Counted from the first letter of the stretch, positions 14,057 through 23,745 are shown. The stretch is 64,000 nt of DNA from Enterococcus saccharolyticus subsp. saccharolyticus (GCF_029023825.1 NZ_CP118957.1:1-64000), one strand, 5' to 3'. Numbers and translations: made by a program. The notes: generated by a model not told the origin, from the sequence alone.

Positions 14057-14509
14057 ATGAAAGTTATTTTCTTAGAAGACGTAAAAGGAAAAGGCAAAAA
14101 AGGGGAAGTCAAAGAAGTTCCTACTGGTTATGCCCAAAATTACTTAATTAAAAATAATCTGGCAAAAGAAGCGAATCGTGAAAGCTTAGCAGAAATGTCA
14201 GGCAAGAAAAAAGCTAAAGAAAAACAAGATGCTGAAGCACTTAAAGAAGCACAAACACTCAAAGATTTCTTAGAAAAAGAAGAAACAGTCGTTGAAATTA
14301 AAGCAAAAGCAGGTGCTGATAGTCGTCTATTTGGTTCAATTCCTTCCAAACAAATTACAGATGCACTAAACAAACAATACAACGTTAAAGTAGACAAACG
14401 TAAGGTGGATTTGAAACAACCGATTCGTTCATTAGGTTTTACTGATGTGCCAGCCAAATTGCATCCAGAAGTTACAGCAACCATTAAGGTACATGTAGTT
14501 AGCGAATAA
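14057..14509 (+). CDS. rplI: 50S ribosomal protein L9
   Basis: Two-domain protein bound at the base of the L1 stalk. The signature [13 protein letters not shown] is in the N-terminal domain; a long charged helix (about 45-75) links it to the C-terminal domain. Length 150 is normal. It follows gdpP directly and precedes dnaB, the common Firmicute order. Confidence 0.98.
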   Translation: MKVIFLEDVKGKGKKGEVKEVPTGYAQNYLIKNNLAKEANRESLAEMSGKKKAKEKQDAEALKEAQTLKDFLEKEETVVEIKAKAGADSRLFGSIPSKQITDALNKQYNVKVDKRKVDLKQPIRSLGFTDVPAKLHPEVTATIKVHVVSE

Positions 14510-14613
14510 TACACACGTAGGCAGATTTCGAGAGTTCGGGTCTGCCTTGCGCTTTGCATTTTAGCCAAATAATTGTAGAATAAATGGACTGACTAAGTAT
14601 AGGAGAGAAACGT

Positions 14614-15984
14614 ATGAATGAAGTTTGGCAAGATCGTGTGCCACCACAAGATATCGAAGCAGAACAAGCCGTCTTGGGGGCCGTTTTCCTTGATTCTGAT
14701 GCCATTATCGAAGCAATGGAATTGATTGAGCCCCGTGACTTTTACCGTCGCAGTCATCAAATTATCTTTCAGTGCATGATTCAATTGAATGACCGCAATG
14801 AAGCGATTGATCTGATTACATTAAAAGCTGAAATTGAAAAAAGTAATGCCTTAGAAGATGTAGGTGGAATTAGTTATTTAACTGAACTAGGTCAAGCGTC
14901 TCCCTCTTCAGCAGGTGTCTCCCACTATGCAAAAATCGTGGATGATAAAGCAACTTTGCGTAATTTAATTCAAGCTGCCAACCGAATAGTCACGAAAGGT
15001 TTCGAGCAAGATGAAGAAGTTCAAGCAATTGTTGATGATGCAGAAAAAAGCATTTTAGAAGTATCCGAAAAAAGAAACAGCACAGGCTTTCAATCCATTG
15101 CGGATGTCTTAAATCGAACAATTGAAAATATTGACCGTTTGGCACAAAATGATGAAGAAATCACTGGCCTACCAACGGGGTATCAAGCCTTAGATAAAAT
15201 GACAGCAGGATTACAAAAAGAAGAATTAATTATTTTAGCCGCACGACCAGCTGTAGGTAAAACTGCATTTGCATTGAATATTGCTCAAAATGTAGGGACA
15301 AAAACCGATAATACGGTCGCTATTTTTAGTTTGGAAATGGGCGCTGAATCATTGGTAAGTCGGATGCTTTGTGCAGAAGGTTCGATCGAAGCAAGTCATT
15401 TGCGTACCGGGCAATTAACAGATGATGAATGGCGAAATTTAATTGTTGCAATGGGGAGTTTATCCCGTGCTAGTATCTATATCGATGATACACCCGGGAT
15501 TAAAATTTCAGAAATTCGCGCACGTTGCCGAAAATTAGCACAAGAAAAAGGGAATTTAGGCTTAATTTTAATTGACTACTTGCAATTGATTGAAGGAACG
15601 GGTCGTGAAAGTCGTCAACAAGAAGTTTCGGAGATTTCACGTCAATTGAAAAAACTCGCTAAAGAATTAAAAGTACCCGTAATTGCATTGTCTCAGCTTT
15701 CACGTGGTGTGGAACAACGTCAAGACAAGCGTCCGGTTTTAAGTGATATTCGTGAATCGGGTTCGATTGAGCAAGATGCCGATATTGTGGCCTTTTTATA
15801 TCGTGATGATTATTATCAACGAGAAGGCGATGAGGATGAAAATAGTGAGGAACCACAAAACGATAACGTTATCGAAGTCATCATTGAAAAAAACCGTAGT
15901 GGTGCTCGTGGGACGGTGGAATTACTTTTTATCAAAGAATATAATAAATTTTCTTCGCTTTCTCCAAGGGAAGAATTTGCTTAA
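14614..15984 (+). CDS. dnaB: Replicative DNA helicase DnaB
   Basis: Hexameric 5'-3' helicase of the replisome (called DnaC in B. subtilis). The 456 residues show the N-terminal dimerisation domain with PPQDIEAEQAVLGA, a linker, and the RecA-like motor with Walker A ARPAVGKTA near 212 and Walker B LILIDYLQLI. SQLSRGVEQR and the final KNRSGARGTVEL are typical. The ribosome site is TAGGAGAG. The gap after rplI holds a short hairpin (GGCAGA/TCTGCC, about 14520-14546) without a clear T-run. Confidence 0.97.
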   Translation: MNEVWQDRVPPQDIEAEQAVLGAVFLDSDAIIEAMELIEPRDFYRRSHQIIFQCMIQLNDRNEAIDLITLKAEIEKSNALEDVGGISYLTELGQASPSSAGVSHYAKIVDDKATLRNLIQAANRIVTKGFEQDEEVQAIVDDAEKSILEVSEKRNSTGFQSIADVLNRTIENIDRLAQNDEEITGLPTGYQALDKMTAGLQKEELIILAARPAVGKTAFALNIAQNVGTKTDNTVAIFSLEMGAESLVSRMLCAEGSIEASHLRTGQLTDDEWRNLIVAMGSLSRASIYIDDTPGIKISEIRARCRKLAQEKGNLGLILIDYLQLIEGTGRESRQQEVSEISRQLKKLAKELKVPVIALSQLSRGVEQRQDKRPVLSDIRESGSIEQDADIVAFLYRDDYYQREGDEDENSEEPQNDNVIEVIIEKNRSGARGTVELLFIKEYNKFSSLSPREEFA

Positions 15985-16010
15985 GAACTGCTTTGGCGGT
16001 TCTTTTTTTT
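15984..16010 (+). terminator. Terminator at the end of dnaB
   Basis: Stem AGAACTGC (15984-15991) pairs with GCGGTTCT (15996-16003) with one G-U, then T8. The stem starts at the last base of the dnaB stop codon. Confidence 0.85.
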
Positions 16011-16028
16011 ATGACTTGTATTTTAATC

Positions 16029-16057
16029 TTGTACAAGTTAAATAATTTTGATATAGT
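16029..16057 (+). promoter_or_regulatory. Sigma-A promoter for fbp
   Basis: -35 TTGTAC (16029-16034), 17-bp spacer, -10 TATAGT (16052-16057), 22 bases before the chosen fbp start. It rules out the longer upstream-extended reading frame. Confidence 0.7.
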
Positions 16058-16079
16058 ACTGAACAAACGGGGTGAGTCT

Positions 16080-18005
16080 ATGTCAAAGGAAAAATATTAT
16101 GCTTTATTAAAAGAAAAATTTCAAAATAAGGAAAATGTTGTTACCGAGATTATTAACTTAGAAGCGATTTTGCATTTACCGAAAGGAACAGAGCACTTTG
16201 TGAGTGATGTTCACGGGGAATTTGCGGCATTTGATCATGTATTACGCAATGGTTCAGGGAGTGTCAAAGAAAAATTAGTCGAGTGTTTTGCAGATACGTC
16301 TGTGGATATTGATGATTTAGCAACCTTGATTTATTATCCAGAAGAAAAAATGCAATTGGAAAAAGCGCGGATGACCCAAGCCGAACGTGAGCAATGGTAC
16401 GGTGAAAAAATCCAATTGTTAATTCAAGCGATTAATTTTTCTAGTAGAAAATATACACGTTCCAAAGTACGAAAAGCTTTACCGAAGCGTTTTAGTTATA
16501 TCATTGAAGAATTATTAACCGAATCCCAAAAAGAGCCAGGCAAAGAAGGCTATTTTCATGCCATTATTGACAAAATTATTCAACTCCATCAAGCGACGGC
16601 ATTAATTAAAGATTTATGCTATTTAATTCAACGCTTTGTTGTGGATCACCTGCATGTTGTCGGTGATATTTATGATCGTGGACCAGCACCGGATTTTATT
16701 ATGGAGCGCTTGATTCAACATCATTCTGTTGATATACAGTGGGGCAATCATGATATTGTTTGGATGGCCGCGATGGCCGGTTCACCGATTGCGATTATGA
16801 ATTTACTACGTATTTGTGCGCGTTATGGCAACTTAGATATTGTTGAAGAACGTTATGGTATCAATGTTCGTCCGCTTGTTGAATACAGTAAAAAACATTA
16901 CGTTGCGGATGCGAAATTTGCCCCTAAATTAGCGCCAGATGAAGACGAATTAACCGAAACAGAAAAAGAATATTTGAATGTTGTCCAACAAGCAACGACA
17001 ATCTTGCAATTTAAACTCGAAGGTCAACTTATTGATCGTCGCCCTGATTTTCGCATGAATGACCGGCATATGTTGAAAAATATTCATTATGAGACGCAAG
17101 AAATTACATTGAAGGGGAAGACGTATCCTCTGGTTAATTTTCAAGCGCCAACAGTCAATCCCCAAAATCCTTGTGCTTTAACGACAGAAGAGGAGCGCTT
17201 ATTAAAGAAATTGATGCTCTCATTTCAAGCGTCAGAAAGACTGCGTCGTCACACGGATTTCTTAATTGAAAAAGGCAGTATGTACTTGTGTTATAACGGA
17301 AATTTATTGCTCCACGGCTGTATTCCATTACATGAAAATGGTGATTTCAAGTCGTTTCGTATCAATCAAAAACAATATGCGGGCAAAGAATTATTGGATT
17401 TCTTTGAAAAACAAGTGCGTAAAAGTTACAAAGATTATTCGGTTTCTGATGATCTAGCGACCGATTTATTGTGGTATTTGTGGACAGGCGAATGCTCTTC
17501 GTTATTTGGTAAAAATGCGATGACTACTTTTGAACGTTATTACATTGAAGATAAGAAGATTCATAAAGAAGAAAAAAATGCCTATTACTATTTGCGTAAT
17601 GAAGAACACATTTGCCAAGATATTTTGGCACTGTTTGATTTACCAATTACTGGGCACATTATTAATGGCCATACACCTGTGAAAGCAAAAAAAGGCGAAA
17701 GCCCGATTAAAGCGAATGGTCGCTTGTTAGTGATTGATGGAGGCTTTGCGAAAAGTTATCAACAAGAAACAGGGTTGGCAGGTTATACGCTGCTTTCAAA
17801 TAGTTATGGCTTACAGTTAGTCGCCCATCAACCATTTTCATCTGTGGATGAAGCTGTGGAAAGTGGCACCGATATTCTATCGACCAAACGTTTGGTCGAG
17901 CGCGTGGATACGCGAACGACGGTTGGTAGTACGAATACTGGTCAGAAATTAAAACAAGAAATGACTGCCTTAGAAACCTTGTATCAAAATTATGAAAAAT
18001 GTTAA
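16080..18005 (+). CDS. fbp: Fructose-1,6-bisphosphatase, class III
   Basis: Gluconeogenic phosphatase of the Firmicute-specific class III (metallophosphoesterase fold). The 641 residues carry the metal-binding signatures FVSDVHGEF near 47, VVGDIYDRG near 198, QWGNHDIVW near 225 and INGHTPVK near 540. I place the start at ATG 16080, which follows GGGGTGAG and begins MSKEKYYALL; the open frame extends 29 codons upstream but through the promoter. It is monocistronic, between two terminators. Confidence 0.95.
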   Translation: MSKEKYYALLKEKFQNKENVVTEIINLEAILHLPKGTEHFVSDVHGEFAAFDHVLRNGSGSVKEKLVECFADTSVDIDDLATLIYYPEEKMQLEKARMTQAEREQWYGEKIQLLIQAINFSSRKYTRSKVRKALPKRFSYIIEELLTESQKEPGKEGYFHAIIDKIIQLHQATALIKDLCYLIQRFVVDHLHVVGDIYDRGPAPDFIMERLIQHHSVDIQWGNHDIVWMAAMAGSPIAIMNLLRICARYGNLDIVEERYGINVRPLVEYSKKHYVADAKFAPKLAPDEDELTETEKEYLNVVQQATTILQFKLEGQLIDRRPDFRMNDRHMLKNIHYETQEITLKGKTYPLVNFQAPTVNPQNPCALTTEEERLLKKLMLSFQASERLRRHTDFLIEKGSMYLCYNGNLLLHGCIPLHENGDFKSFRINQKQYAGKELLDFFEKQVRKSYKDYSVSDDLATDLLWYLWTGECSSLFGKNAMTTFERYYIEDKKIHKEEKNAYYYLRNEEHICQDILALFDLPITGHIINGHTPVKAKKGESPIKANGRLLVIDGGFAKSYQQETGLAGYTLLSNSYGLQLVAHQPFSSVDEAVESGTDILSTKRLVERVDTRTTVGSTNTGQKLKQEMTALETLYQNYEKC

Positions 18006-18046
18006 AAAAGCTATCCGCCAAAGCTGCTTGGCGGATAGCTTTTTTT
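18004..18046. terminator. Bidirectional terminator after fbp
   Basis: Perfect 17-bp stem (18004-18020 with 18029-18045) with A-run and T-run flanks. It also sits directly downstream of the minus-strand gene remnant that converges on fbp. Confidence 0.93.
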
Positions 18047-18160
18047 ATTGTTTTTCCACAGTGATTGTGGATAACAGCGCATTCATTTGTTCATCGGTGA
18101 CTTCTGGATACCAATTCATCGCATTACAGGTAGAAAATTGTAAGGCACTAGTCAACGTTT
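18045..18160 (-). pseudogene. C-terminal fragment of an unidentified minus-strand gene
   Basis: Reading leftwards, an open frame of about 38 codons ends at TAA (18045-18047) right at the fbp terminator. The peptide runs TLTSALQFSTCNAMNWYPEV and then TDEQMNALLSTITVEKQ, which looks like real protein rather than a shadow. There is no start or upstream body: the frame meets the lacD fragment of opposite strand near 18160. I do not recognise the family. I infer the left half of a deletion scar. Confidence 0.4.
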
Positions 18161-18353
18161 GCGCTTTGCAAAAGACGCTGGTTCGACCTTTAATGGTGTC
18201 TTATGTGGACGTGCAATATGGGCAGATGGAGTGGAAGTTTTCATTCAAGAAGGTGAAGCAGCAGCGATTGAATGGTTACGCACACAAGGAAAACAAAATG
18301 TGGATGAATTGAATGCTATGTTAGCAGAAACGGCAACACCAGTCACCGTATAA
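18159..18353 (+). pseudogene. lacD: Remnant of tagatose 1,6-diphosphate aldolase (LacD), C-terminus only
   Basis: About 64 codons matching the C-terminal end of LacD (about 325 residues when intact): FNGVLCGRAIWADGVEVFIQ, then EWLRTQGKQNVDELNAMLAE. LacD cleaves tagatose 1,6-bisphosphate in the lactose/galactose tagatose pathway. The first 80% of the protein, including the catalytic lysine, is absent, and there is no ribosome site. A terminator still follows. It is a dead remnant left by deletion of a former lac or tagatose locus between fbp and purA. Confidence 0.8.
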
Positions 18354-18360
18354 AACATCA

Positions 18361-18392
18361 AAACTATCAATCGAATGGTTGATAGTTTTTTT
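18361..18392 (+). terminator. Terminator after the lacD remnant
   Basis: Stem AAACTATCAA (18361-18370) with TTGATAGTTT (18379-18388), followed by T-rich sequence. Probably the old terminator of the lost operon. Confidence 0.85.
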
Positions 18393-18573
18393 GTTGATTC
18401 CACTTTGTTTTGTTCGTTTTTTTTATCCATTTATCAATTTTATTTCGATTAATGTTCGTCTTTTTCTTTTTTTAATAATTAAAAATATGTGAATATTCGA
18501 TTTTTATTGAAATTACTTGAAAAACTTGTTACAATAATTTAGGAATGCACTAAATAAAGAAAGAGGTATTCAT
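18393..18573. promoter_or_regulatory. purA upstream region: sigma-A promoter and weak PurBox-like sites
   Basis: -35 TTGAAA (18507-18512), 17-bp spacer, -10 TACAAT (18530-18535). Two sequences resembling PurR boxes on the minus strand lie upstream at 18451-18463 and 18492-18504, each about 11 of 13 to the inverted consensus. Their 41-base spacing is unlike the classic paired boxes, so PurR control is only a suggestion. The rest is AT-rich without further signals. Confidence 0.6.
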
Positions 18574-19866
18574 ATGTCATCAGTGGTAGTTGTAGGTACG
18601 CAATGGGGCGATGAAGGAAAAGGGAAAATCACCGATTTCCTAAGTGAAAATGCAGAAGTCATCGCTCGTTATCAAGGTGGAGACAATGCAGGTCACACAA
18701 TCAAATTCGATGGTGTCACATACAAATTGCACTTAATCCCATCAGGAATTTTCTACAAAGAAAAAATTAGCGTGATCGGAAATGGTGTGGTAGTTAACCC
18801 GAAATCTCTAGTAAAAGAATTAGCTTATTTAAAAGATCATAATGTTAGCACAGAAAACTTACGTATTTCAGATCGTGCGCACGTTATCTTGCCTTACCAT
18901 ATCAAATTGGATCAATTGCAAGAAGATGCTAAAGGCGAAAACAAAATCGGTACAACAATTAAAGGTATCGGACCAGCTTACATGGATAAAGCTGCTCGCG
19001 TGGGTATTCGCGTAGCTGATTTGTTAGACAAAGAAATTTTTGAAGAACGTCTACGTATTAACTTAGAAGAAAAAAATCGTCAATTCGTTAAAATGTTTGA
19101 TTCAGAACCAATTGAATTTGCTGATATTTTTGAAGAATATTATGAATATGGGCAACAAATTAAACAATATGTGACAGACACTTCAGTTATTTTGAATGAT
19201 GCGTTAGATGAAGGCAAACGTGTCTTATTCGAAGGCGCACAAGGTGTGATGTTGGATATTGACCAAGGAACATACCCATTCGTTACTTCGTCTAATCCAG
19301 TTGCAGGTGGTGTCACAATCGGTAGTGGTGTGGGACCTTCTAAAATTGATAAAGTAGTGGGTGTATGTAAAGCATATACTTCTCGTGTGGGTGATGGCCC
19401 ATTCCCATCAGAATTATTTGATGAAGTTGGCGATACGATTCGTGAAGTTGGTCGTGAATATGGTACAACAACTGGTCGTCCACGTCGTGTGGGTTGGTTT
19501 GACTCAGTAGTGATGCGTCACTCTCGTCGTGTATCAGGAATCACGAACTTATCATTGAACTCAATTGACGTATTGAGTGGTTTAGAAACTGTTAAAATTT
19601 GTACAGCTTACGAATTAGATGGTGAATTGATTTACCATTACCCAGCAAGCTTAAAAGAATTAAACCGTTGTAAACCAGTCTATGAAGAATTACCAGGTTG
19701 GTCAGAAGACATTACTGGATGCAAATCATTAGCTGAATTACCAGAAAATGCACGTAACTATGTTCGTCGTATTTCTGAATTGGTTGGTGTTCGTATTTCT
19801 ACTTTATCAGTAGGTCCAGACCGTAACCAAACAAACATCTTAGAAAGTGTTTGGTCTCAAATTTAA
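18574..19866 (+). CDS. purA: Adenylosuccinate synthetase
   Basis: Converts IMP, aspartate and GTP to adenylosuccinate, the first committed step to AMP. The 430 residues are full length. The phosphate loop [11 protein letters not shown] is at residues 8-18; the GDNAGHTI and [14 protein letters not shown] motifs are also present. The ATG has an AAGAGGT site. It is a single-gene unit between its own promoter and terminator. Confidence 0.98.
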   Translation: MSSVVVVGTQWGDEGKGKITDFLSENAEVIARYQGGDNAGHTIKFDGVTYKLHLIPSGIFYKEKISVIGNGVVVNPKSLVKELAYLKDHNVSTENLRISDRAHVILPYHIKLDQLQEDAKGENKIGTTIKGIGPAYMDKAARVGIRVADLLDKEIFEERLRINLEEKNRQFVKMFDSEPIEFADIFEEYYEYGQQIKQYVTDTSVILNDALDEGKRVLFEGAQGVMLDIDQGTYPFVTSSNPVAGGVTIGSGVGPSKIDKVVGVCKAYTSRVGDGPFPSELFDEVGDTIREVGREYGTTTGRPRRVGWFDSVVMRHSRRVSGITNLSLNSIDVLSGLETVKICTAYELDGELIYHYPASLKELNRCKPVYEELPGWSEDITGCKSLAELPENARNYVRRISELVGVRISTLSVGPDRNQTNILESVWSQI

Positions 19867-19872
19867 TTAATC

Positions 19873-19914
19873 AAAGATTCATCAGAATACACATTTTCTG
19901 ATGAATCTTTTTTC
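19873..19914 (+). terminator. Terminator after purA
   Basis: Perfect 15-bp stem AAAGATTCATCAGAA (19873-19887) with TTCTGATGAATCTTT (19896-19910), then T-rich sequence. Confidence 0.93.
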
Positions 19915-19954
19915 TTTTGGTATAATAATAACACTAGGTCAGGAGGCGAAAGAA

Positions 19955-20824
19955 ATGTTTCAAATTATTACTGATGCGTGTTGCGATTTACCTGCAGAAA
20001 TCCTAGATCAAGCAAATGTTGCCTATATTCCGATGATATTAACTCTAGACGGGAAAGAGTATGTCGATGATTTAGGTCAAACGTTTGATTACGATGGATT
20101 TTTAAAATGTCTACAAGAAAATAAACAACCGATAACTTCACAGATTAATATCGGTCGTTATATGGAATATTTTCGTCCACATGTGGAAAATGGCGTGCCC
20201 ATTTTATATATCGGTTTTTCTTCGGGGCTTAGTGGCTCCTATAGCAGTGCCTTACAAGCAGTAGAATTGTTAAAAGAAGAATATCCACAAGTGACGATTC
20301 ACTGTGTGGACACGAAAGCTGCCAGTTTAGGGGAAGGTATGTTAGTCCTAGAAGCTGCACGTATGCAACAAACAGGTCAAACATTAGAAGAAATTGTGCA
20401 ATGGTTAGAAACGTATAAAATGCATGTCCGTTCTTGGGTTATGGTGAACGATTTGAAGCATCTTGAAAAAGGTGGACGTATTTCTAAGGCAGCGGCGACC
20501 ATTGGTGGTCTATTACATGTGAAACCCATTATTACAGTCGATACAGAAGGCAAGTTACAAAATGTGGATAAAGTACGAGGACGCAATAAAGCCATTCATA
20601 AAATCGTCGAAGAAACGACGCGTGATGCCGATTTAACGATGGTGAATCAATTTTATTTAGCCCATAGCGGTGATGAGGCAACTGCTCAACAAATTTTGGA
20701 TGAATTAAAAGCCAGTTATCCAGAGGTTCCAATCATTCGTTATTCATTAGGGCCAACGATTGCAAGTCATACTGGGTATGGCTGTCTGGCATTGTTTTCG
20801 ATGGGGAAAAATGAACGTGTCTAG
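19955..20824 (+). CDS. DegV-family fatty-acid-binding protein
   Basis: 289-residue DegV-fold protein. Relatives (FakB) bind a fatty acid and present it to the kinase FakA. The N-terminal MFQIITDACCDLPAE and the lipid-site region YIGFSSGLSGSYSSALQA are typical, as is the KHLEKGGRISKAAA segment. Start ATG 19955 follows AGGAGG; the frame extends 18 codons earlier but into the purA terminator. A TATAAT at 19921-19926 probably forms its promoter. FakB identity versus other DegV paralogues is not decidable here. Confidence 0.88.
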   Translation: MFQIITDACCDLPAEILDQANVAYIPMILTLDGKEYVDDLGQTFDYDGFLKCLQENKQPITSQINIGRYMEYFRPHVENGVPILYIGFSSGLSGSYSSALQAVELLKEEYPQVTIHCVDTKAASLGEGMLVLEAARMQQTGQTLEEIVQWLETYKMHVRSWVMVNDLKHLEKGGRISKAAATIGGLLHVKPIITVDTEGKLQNVDKVRGRNKAIHKIVEETTRDADLTMVNQFYLAHSGDEATAQQILDELKASYPEVPIIRYSLGPTIASHTGYGCLALFSMGKNERV

Positions 20825-20938
20825 GTATAATTTTTGATTATTTCTTATGTTTTTTCTTTTCGTCTGTTCTTTTCTATCAAAAGTGGTATGATAAAAAACA
20901 GTAAAAAACGATACTAAGAAAAGATGGATGGGAAGAAA

Positions 20939-21583
20939 ATGATTATTATTGATTTTATTTTGCATGTAGATGAACATTTACTTTATCTAGTGCAACAATA
21001 TGGGGCGGGGATTTATCCGCTATTATTTGCTATTTTATTTATTGAAACAGGATTGGTGGTTTTTCCTTTTTTACCAGGCGATTCGTTGCTGTTTGCAGGT
21101 GGTGCTTTAGCGGCCATTAGTGATAGTTTGAGTTTACCGTTAATCCTTGTAACATGTGTTGTTGCTTCTATTTTAGGCAATACGATTAATTATAGTTTAG
21201 GTCGTCATTTTGGTACACATGCACTATACGAAGGGAAATTATCACGTTTTATCAAAGCAGAGGAATTGCAAAAAGCGGAAGATTTCTTCAATGAAAAGGG
21301 CAAGTTCACAATTTTTATTGGACGCTTCTTACCCTTTATTCGGACATTCGTACCATTTATTGCTGGTTCAACTAAAATGAATCGCAGTACGTTTATGTTT
21401 TACAATGTCATTAGTGGTTGTTGCTGGGTATTCATCGCAACCCTCGCTGGTTATTTCTTAGGAAATATTCCTTTTATTAATGCCCATTTTTCAATGATTA
21501 TGCTCGTTATCATTTTTGTTTCATTATTGCCAATGCTAATTTCTGTAGCAAAAGGCTGGCGAGCAAGAAGACAAGCACAATAA
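20939..21583 (+). CDS. DedA/SNARE-associated family membrane protein
   Basis: 214-residue integral membrane protein of the DedA family, some members of which flip undecaprenyl phosphate or phospholipids. It shows the family signature FIETGLVVFPFLPGDSLLF, then GNTINYSLGRHFG and FIGRFLPFIRTFVPFIAGST, where the conserved arginines and prolines sit in re-entrant loops. I use ATG 20939, with GGGAAG just upstream; ATG 20924 is the alternative. It converges on an ABC-F gene across a shared terminator. Confidence 0.9.
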   Translation: MIIIDFILHVDEHLLYLVQQYGAGIYPLLFAILFIETGLVVFPFLPGDSLLFAGGALAAISDSLSLPLILVTCVVASILGNTINYSLGRHFGTHALYEGKLSRFIKAEELQKAEDFFNEKGKFTIFIGRFLPFIRTFVPFIAGSTKMNRSTFMFYNVISGCCWVFIATLAGYFLGNIPFINAHFSMIMLVIIFVSLLPMLISVAKGWRARRQAQ

Positions 21584-21621
21584 AAAAGGTTCGTGAATGT
21601 GACATTCACGAACCTTTTTTT
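21582..21621. terminator. Bidirectional terminator between dedA-like and ABC-F genes
   Basis: Perfect 18-bp stem (21582-21599 with 21603-21620) and a 3-base loop, with A/T runs on both sides. Confidence 0.94.
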
Positions 21622-23243
21622 TATTCGTATAACGCAGCGACGCGTTTTTGTAAATCTGCATTTTCTAAGAATTCATCGTAAGTTGTTTCTGCACGATCCA
21701 CAATTCCATTAGCAGAGACCACGATAATGCGGTTAGCTAACGTTTGGATAAATTGATGGTCATGTGAAGCAAATAATAATGAACCTGTAAATGCCATTAA
21801 CCCTTCGTTTAATGCTGAAATTGATTCTAAGTCTAAGTGGTTGGTTGGATCATCTAAAACCAAGACGTTTGCTTTTGACAGCATGTTTTTTGATAACATA
21901 CAACGGACTTTTTCGCCCCCAGATAGGACGTTGACTTTTTTCAATACTTCATCGCCAGAGAACAACATTCTTCCTAAGAAACTACGTAAGAAAGTATTGT
22001 CATCTTCTTCTTTGCTCGCATATTGACGTAACCAATCTAAAATTGTTAAATTGTTGTCAAATTCCGCGCTAGGGTCTTTTGGCAAGTAAGATTGACTTGT
22101 TGTTACACCCCAACGAACAGTTCCTGTATCAGGTGTTAATTCGCCCATTATTACTTTGAATAAAGTAGTCGTTGTAATATCGTTGTTAGCGACAAATGCC
22201 ACTTTATCGTCTTTGTTCAAAGTAAATGAGATGTTGTCTAAGATTTTTTTACCGTCGATTGTTACACTAACATTTTCAACTTGTAACAAGTCATTGCCGA
22301 TTTCGCGTTCTGGTTTGAATCCAACGAATGGGTAACGACGAGAAGAAGGTTGAATGTCATCTAAAGTAATTTTATCTAACATTTTTTTACGAGAAGTCGC
22401 TTGTTTCGATTTTGAAGCATTCGCAGAAAATCGTGCGATAAAATCTTGTAATTCTTTGATTTGTTCTTCTTTTTTCGCATTTGATTGCGATTGTAATTTC
22501 GCAGCTAATTGACTTGATTCTAACCAGAAATCGTAGTTTCCGACATATAATTTAATTTTACCAAAATCTAAGTCAGCCATGTGCGTACATACTTTGTTTA
22601 AGAAATGGCGGTCATGAGAGACCACGATAACTGTATTTTCAAAGTTAATTAAAAATTCTTCTAACCAAGCAATCGATTGGATATCTAATCCGTTGGTCGG
22701 CTCGTCTAGTAATAGAACGTCTGGTTGGCCAAATAGCGCTTGTGCTAATAACACTTTGACTTTTTGTCCAGCAGTTAATTCGCCCATGTGTAGTTGGTGT
22801 AATTCTTCTGGGATGTTTAATCCTTGAAGTAAGACAGCAGCTTCTGGTTCAGCTTCCCAACCATTTAATTCGGCAAATTCACCTTCTAGTTCAGCAGCAC
22901 GAATACCATCTTCATCGCTGAAATCTTCTTTCATATAAATTGCGTCTTTTTCTTTCATCACGTCATAAAGGCGTTTATGTCCCATAATCACTGTTTCGAG
23001 TACACTATAATCTTCGTAGTCGAAGTGATTTTGCTTTAAGACGGCCATACGTTCATCAGGACCTAATGTCACATTTCCTGTTGACGGTTGGATTTCTCCG
23101 GATAATATTTTTAAAAAGGTTGATTTACCAGCACCATTTGCACCGATCAAACCATAGCAATTTCCGGGTGTAAACTTAATATTCACATCATCAAAAAGTT
23201 TGCGATCTGAAAAATGCAAACTAACATCACTTACTGTAATCAA
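21621..23243 (-). CDS. ABC-F family ATPase (YkpA/YbiT-like)
   Basis: Soluble 540-residue protein with two ABC domains and no membrane part, the ABC-F layout of ribosome-associated translation factors. Domain 1 has Walker A GANGAGKST near 34, signature GELTAGQKVK and Walker B VLLLDEPTN. The linker is about 240-310. Domain 2 has signature LSGGEKVRC and VLVLDDPTNHLDLES, but its Walker A (VANNDITTTT) lacks the lysine; as I recall this is also seen in YkpA/YbiT relatives. The promoter is at 23290-23318. Confidence 0.9.
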   Translation of the reverse strand: MITVSDVSLHFSDRKLFDDVNIKFTPGNCYGLIGANGAGKSTFLKILSGEIQPSTGNVTLGPDERMAVLKQNHFDYEDYSVLETVIMGHKRLYDVMKEKDAIYMKEDFSDEDGIRAAELEGEFAELNGWEAEPEAAVLLQGLNIPEELHQLHMGELTAGQKVKVLLAQALFGQPDVLLLDEPTNGLDIQSIAWLEEFLINFENTVIVVSHDRHFLNKVCTHMADLDFGKIKLYVGNYDFWLESSQLAAKLQSQSNAKKEEQIKELQDFIARFSANASKSKQATSRKKMLDKITLDDIQPSSRRYPFVGFKPEREIGNDLLQVENVSVTIDGKKILDNISFTLNKDDKVAFVANNDITTTTLFKVIMGELTPDTGTVRWGVTTSQSYLPKDPSAEFDNNLTILDWLRQYASKEEDDNTFLRSFLGRMLFSGDEVLKKVNVLSGGEKVRCMLSKNMLSKANVLVLDDPTNHLDLESISALNEGLMAFTGSLLFASHDHQFIQTLANRIIVVSANGIVDRAETTYDEFLENADLQKRVAALYE

Positions 23244-23289
23244 TTCTTTTCCTCACTTTTACATGTATTCTAGACCAAGGTCTCCTAGC

Positions 23290-23318
23290 ATTATATCGGT
23301 GATAGTCAAAAGTTTCAA
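23290..23318 (-). promoter_or_regulatory. Sigma-A promoter of the ABC-F gene
   Basis: On the minus strand: -35 TTGAAA (23313-23318), 17-bp spacer, -10 TATAAT (23290-23295). A short palindrome AGACCTTGGTCT lies in the leader just downstream. Confidence 0.75.
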
Positions 23319-23354
23319 GGTATTGCGTTGGAATTCACGAATTCATCGATTTTT

Positions 23355-23627
23355 TTAAGGCGCAAATGAAATTTTTATAAAGAGAATGGCTAAAAAAGAC
23401 AAGGTAATAAAAAGCAAGGGACTAAAACTAATAATCAGTGTGATGAGATGAATCGGTGAGTGTTCCTTTTTATAAGAAATAAATGACACGATACCGGAGA
23501 TGAATGACAGAATAATTGCGAGCCAATCACCAAATGCCGATCCGACTAAAAATGTTCGTGTGATAGGTACCCACACAACGGCAATAACCAAAACTGCTAA
23601 CCCAACAGTCACTATTTTTCGCAACAT
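23355..23627 (-). CDS. Small membrane protein, unknown function
   Basis: 90 residues with about three hydrophobic segments: MLRKIVTVGLAVLVIAVVWV, a middle FGDWLAIILSFISGIVSFI, and a C-terminal LITLIISFSPLLFITLSFLA. I do not recognise a family. It is likely real because a clear AAAGGAGG ribosome site stands at the right distance before the ATG. It lies alone between the ABC-F and ZIP genes. No cytoplasmic domain is evident. Confidence 0.65.
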   Translation of the reverse strand: MLRKIVTVGLAVLVIAVVWVPITRTFLVGSAFGDWLAIILSFISGIVSFISYKKEHSPIHLITLIISFSPLLFITLSFLAILFIKISFAP

Positions 23628-23745
23628 AAGCTTTTCCTCCTTTTCTATTAGTATAACAGGTTTTATCGCACCTTTTCTTGATATTTCTTTTGGTTAACCT
23701 TAAAATAAAAACGATATCATTGATTAAAGATAGTGGAGGAAAAAA

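Noticed and set aside
18046-18312. 106-codon plus-strand frame across the deletion scar
   Set aside because: It runs antisense to one fragment and out of frame with the lacD remnant, so it is a chance frame.
18361-18573. purA leader considered as a purine riboswitch
   Set aside because: No purine-aptamer loops or expression-platform hairpin; only an ordinary promoter and weak boxes.
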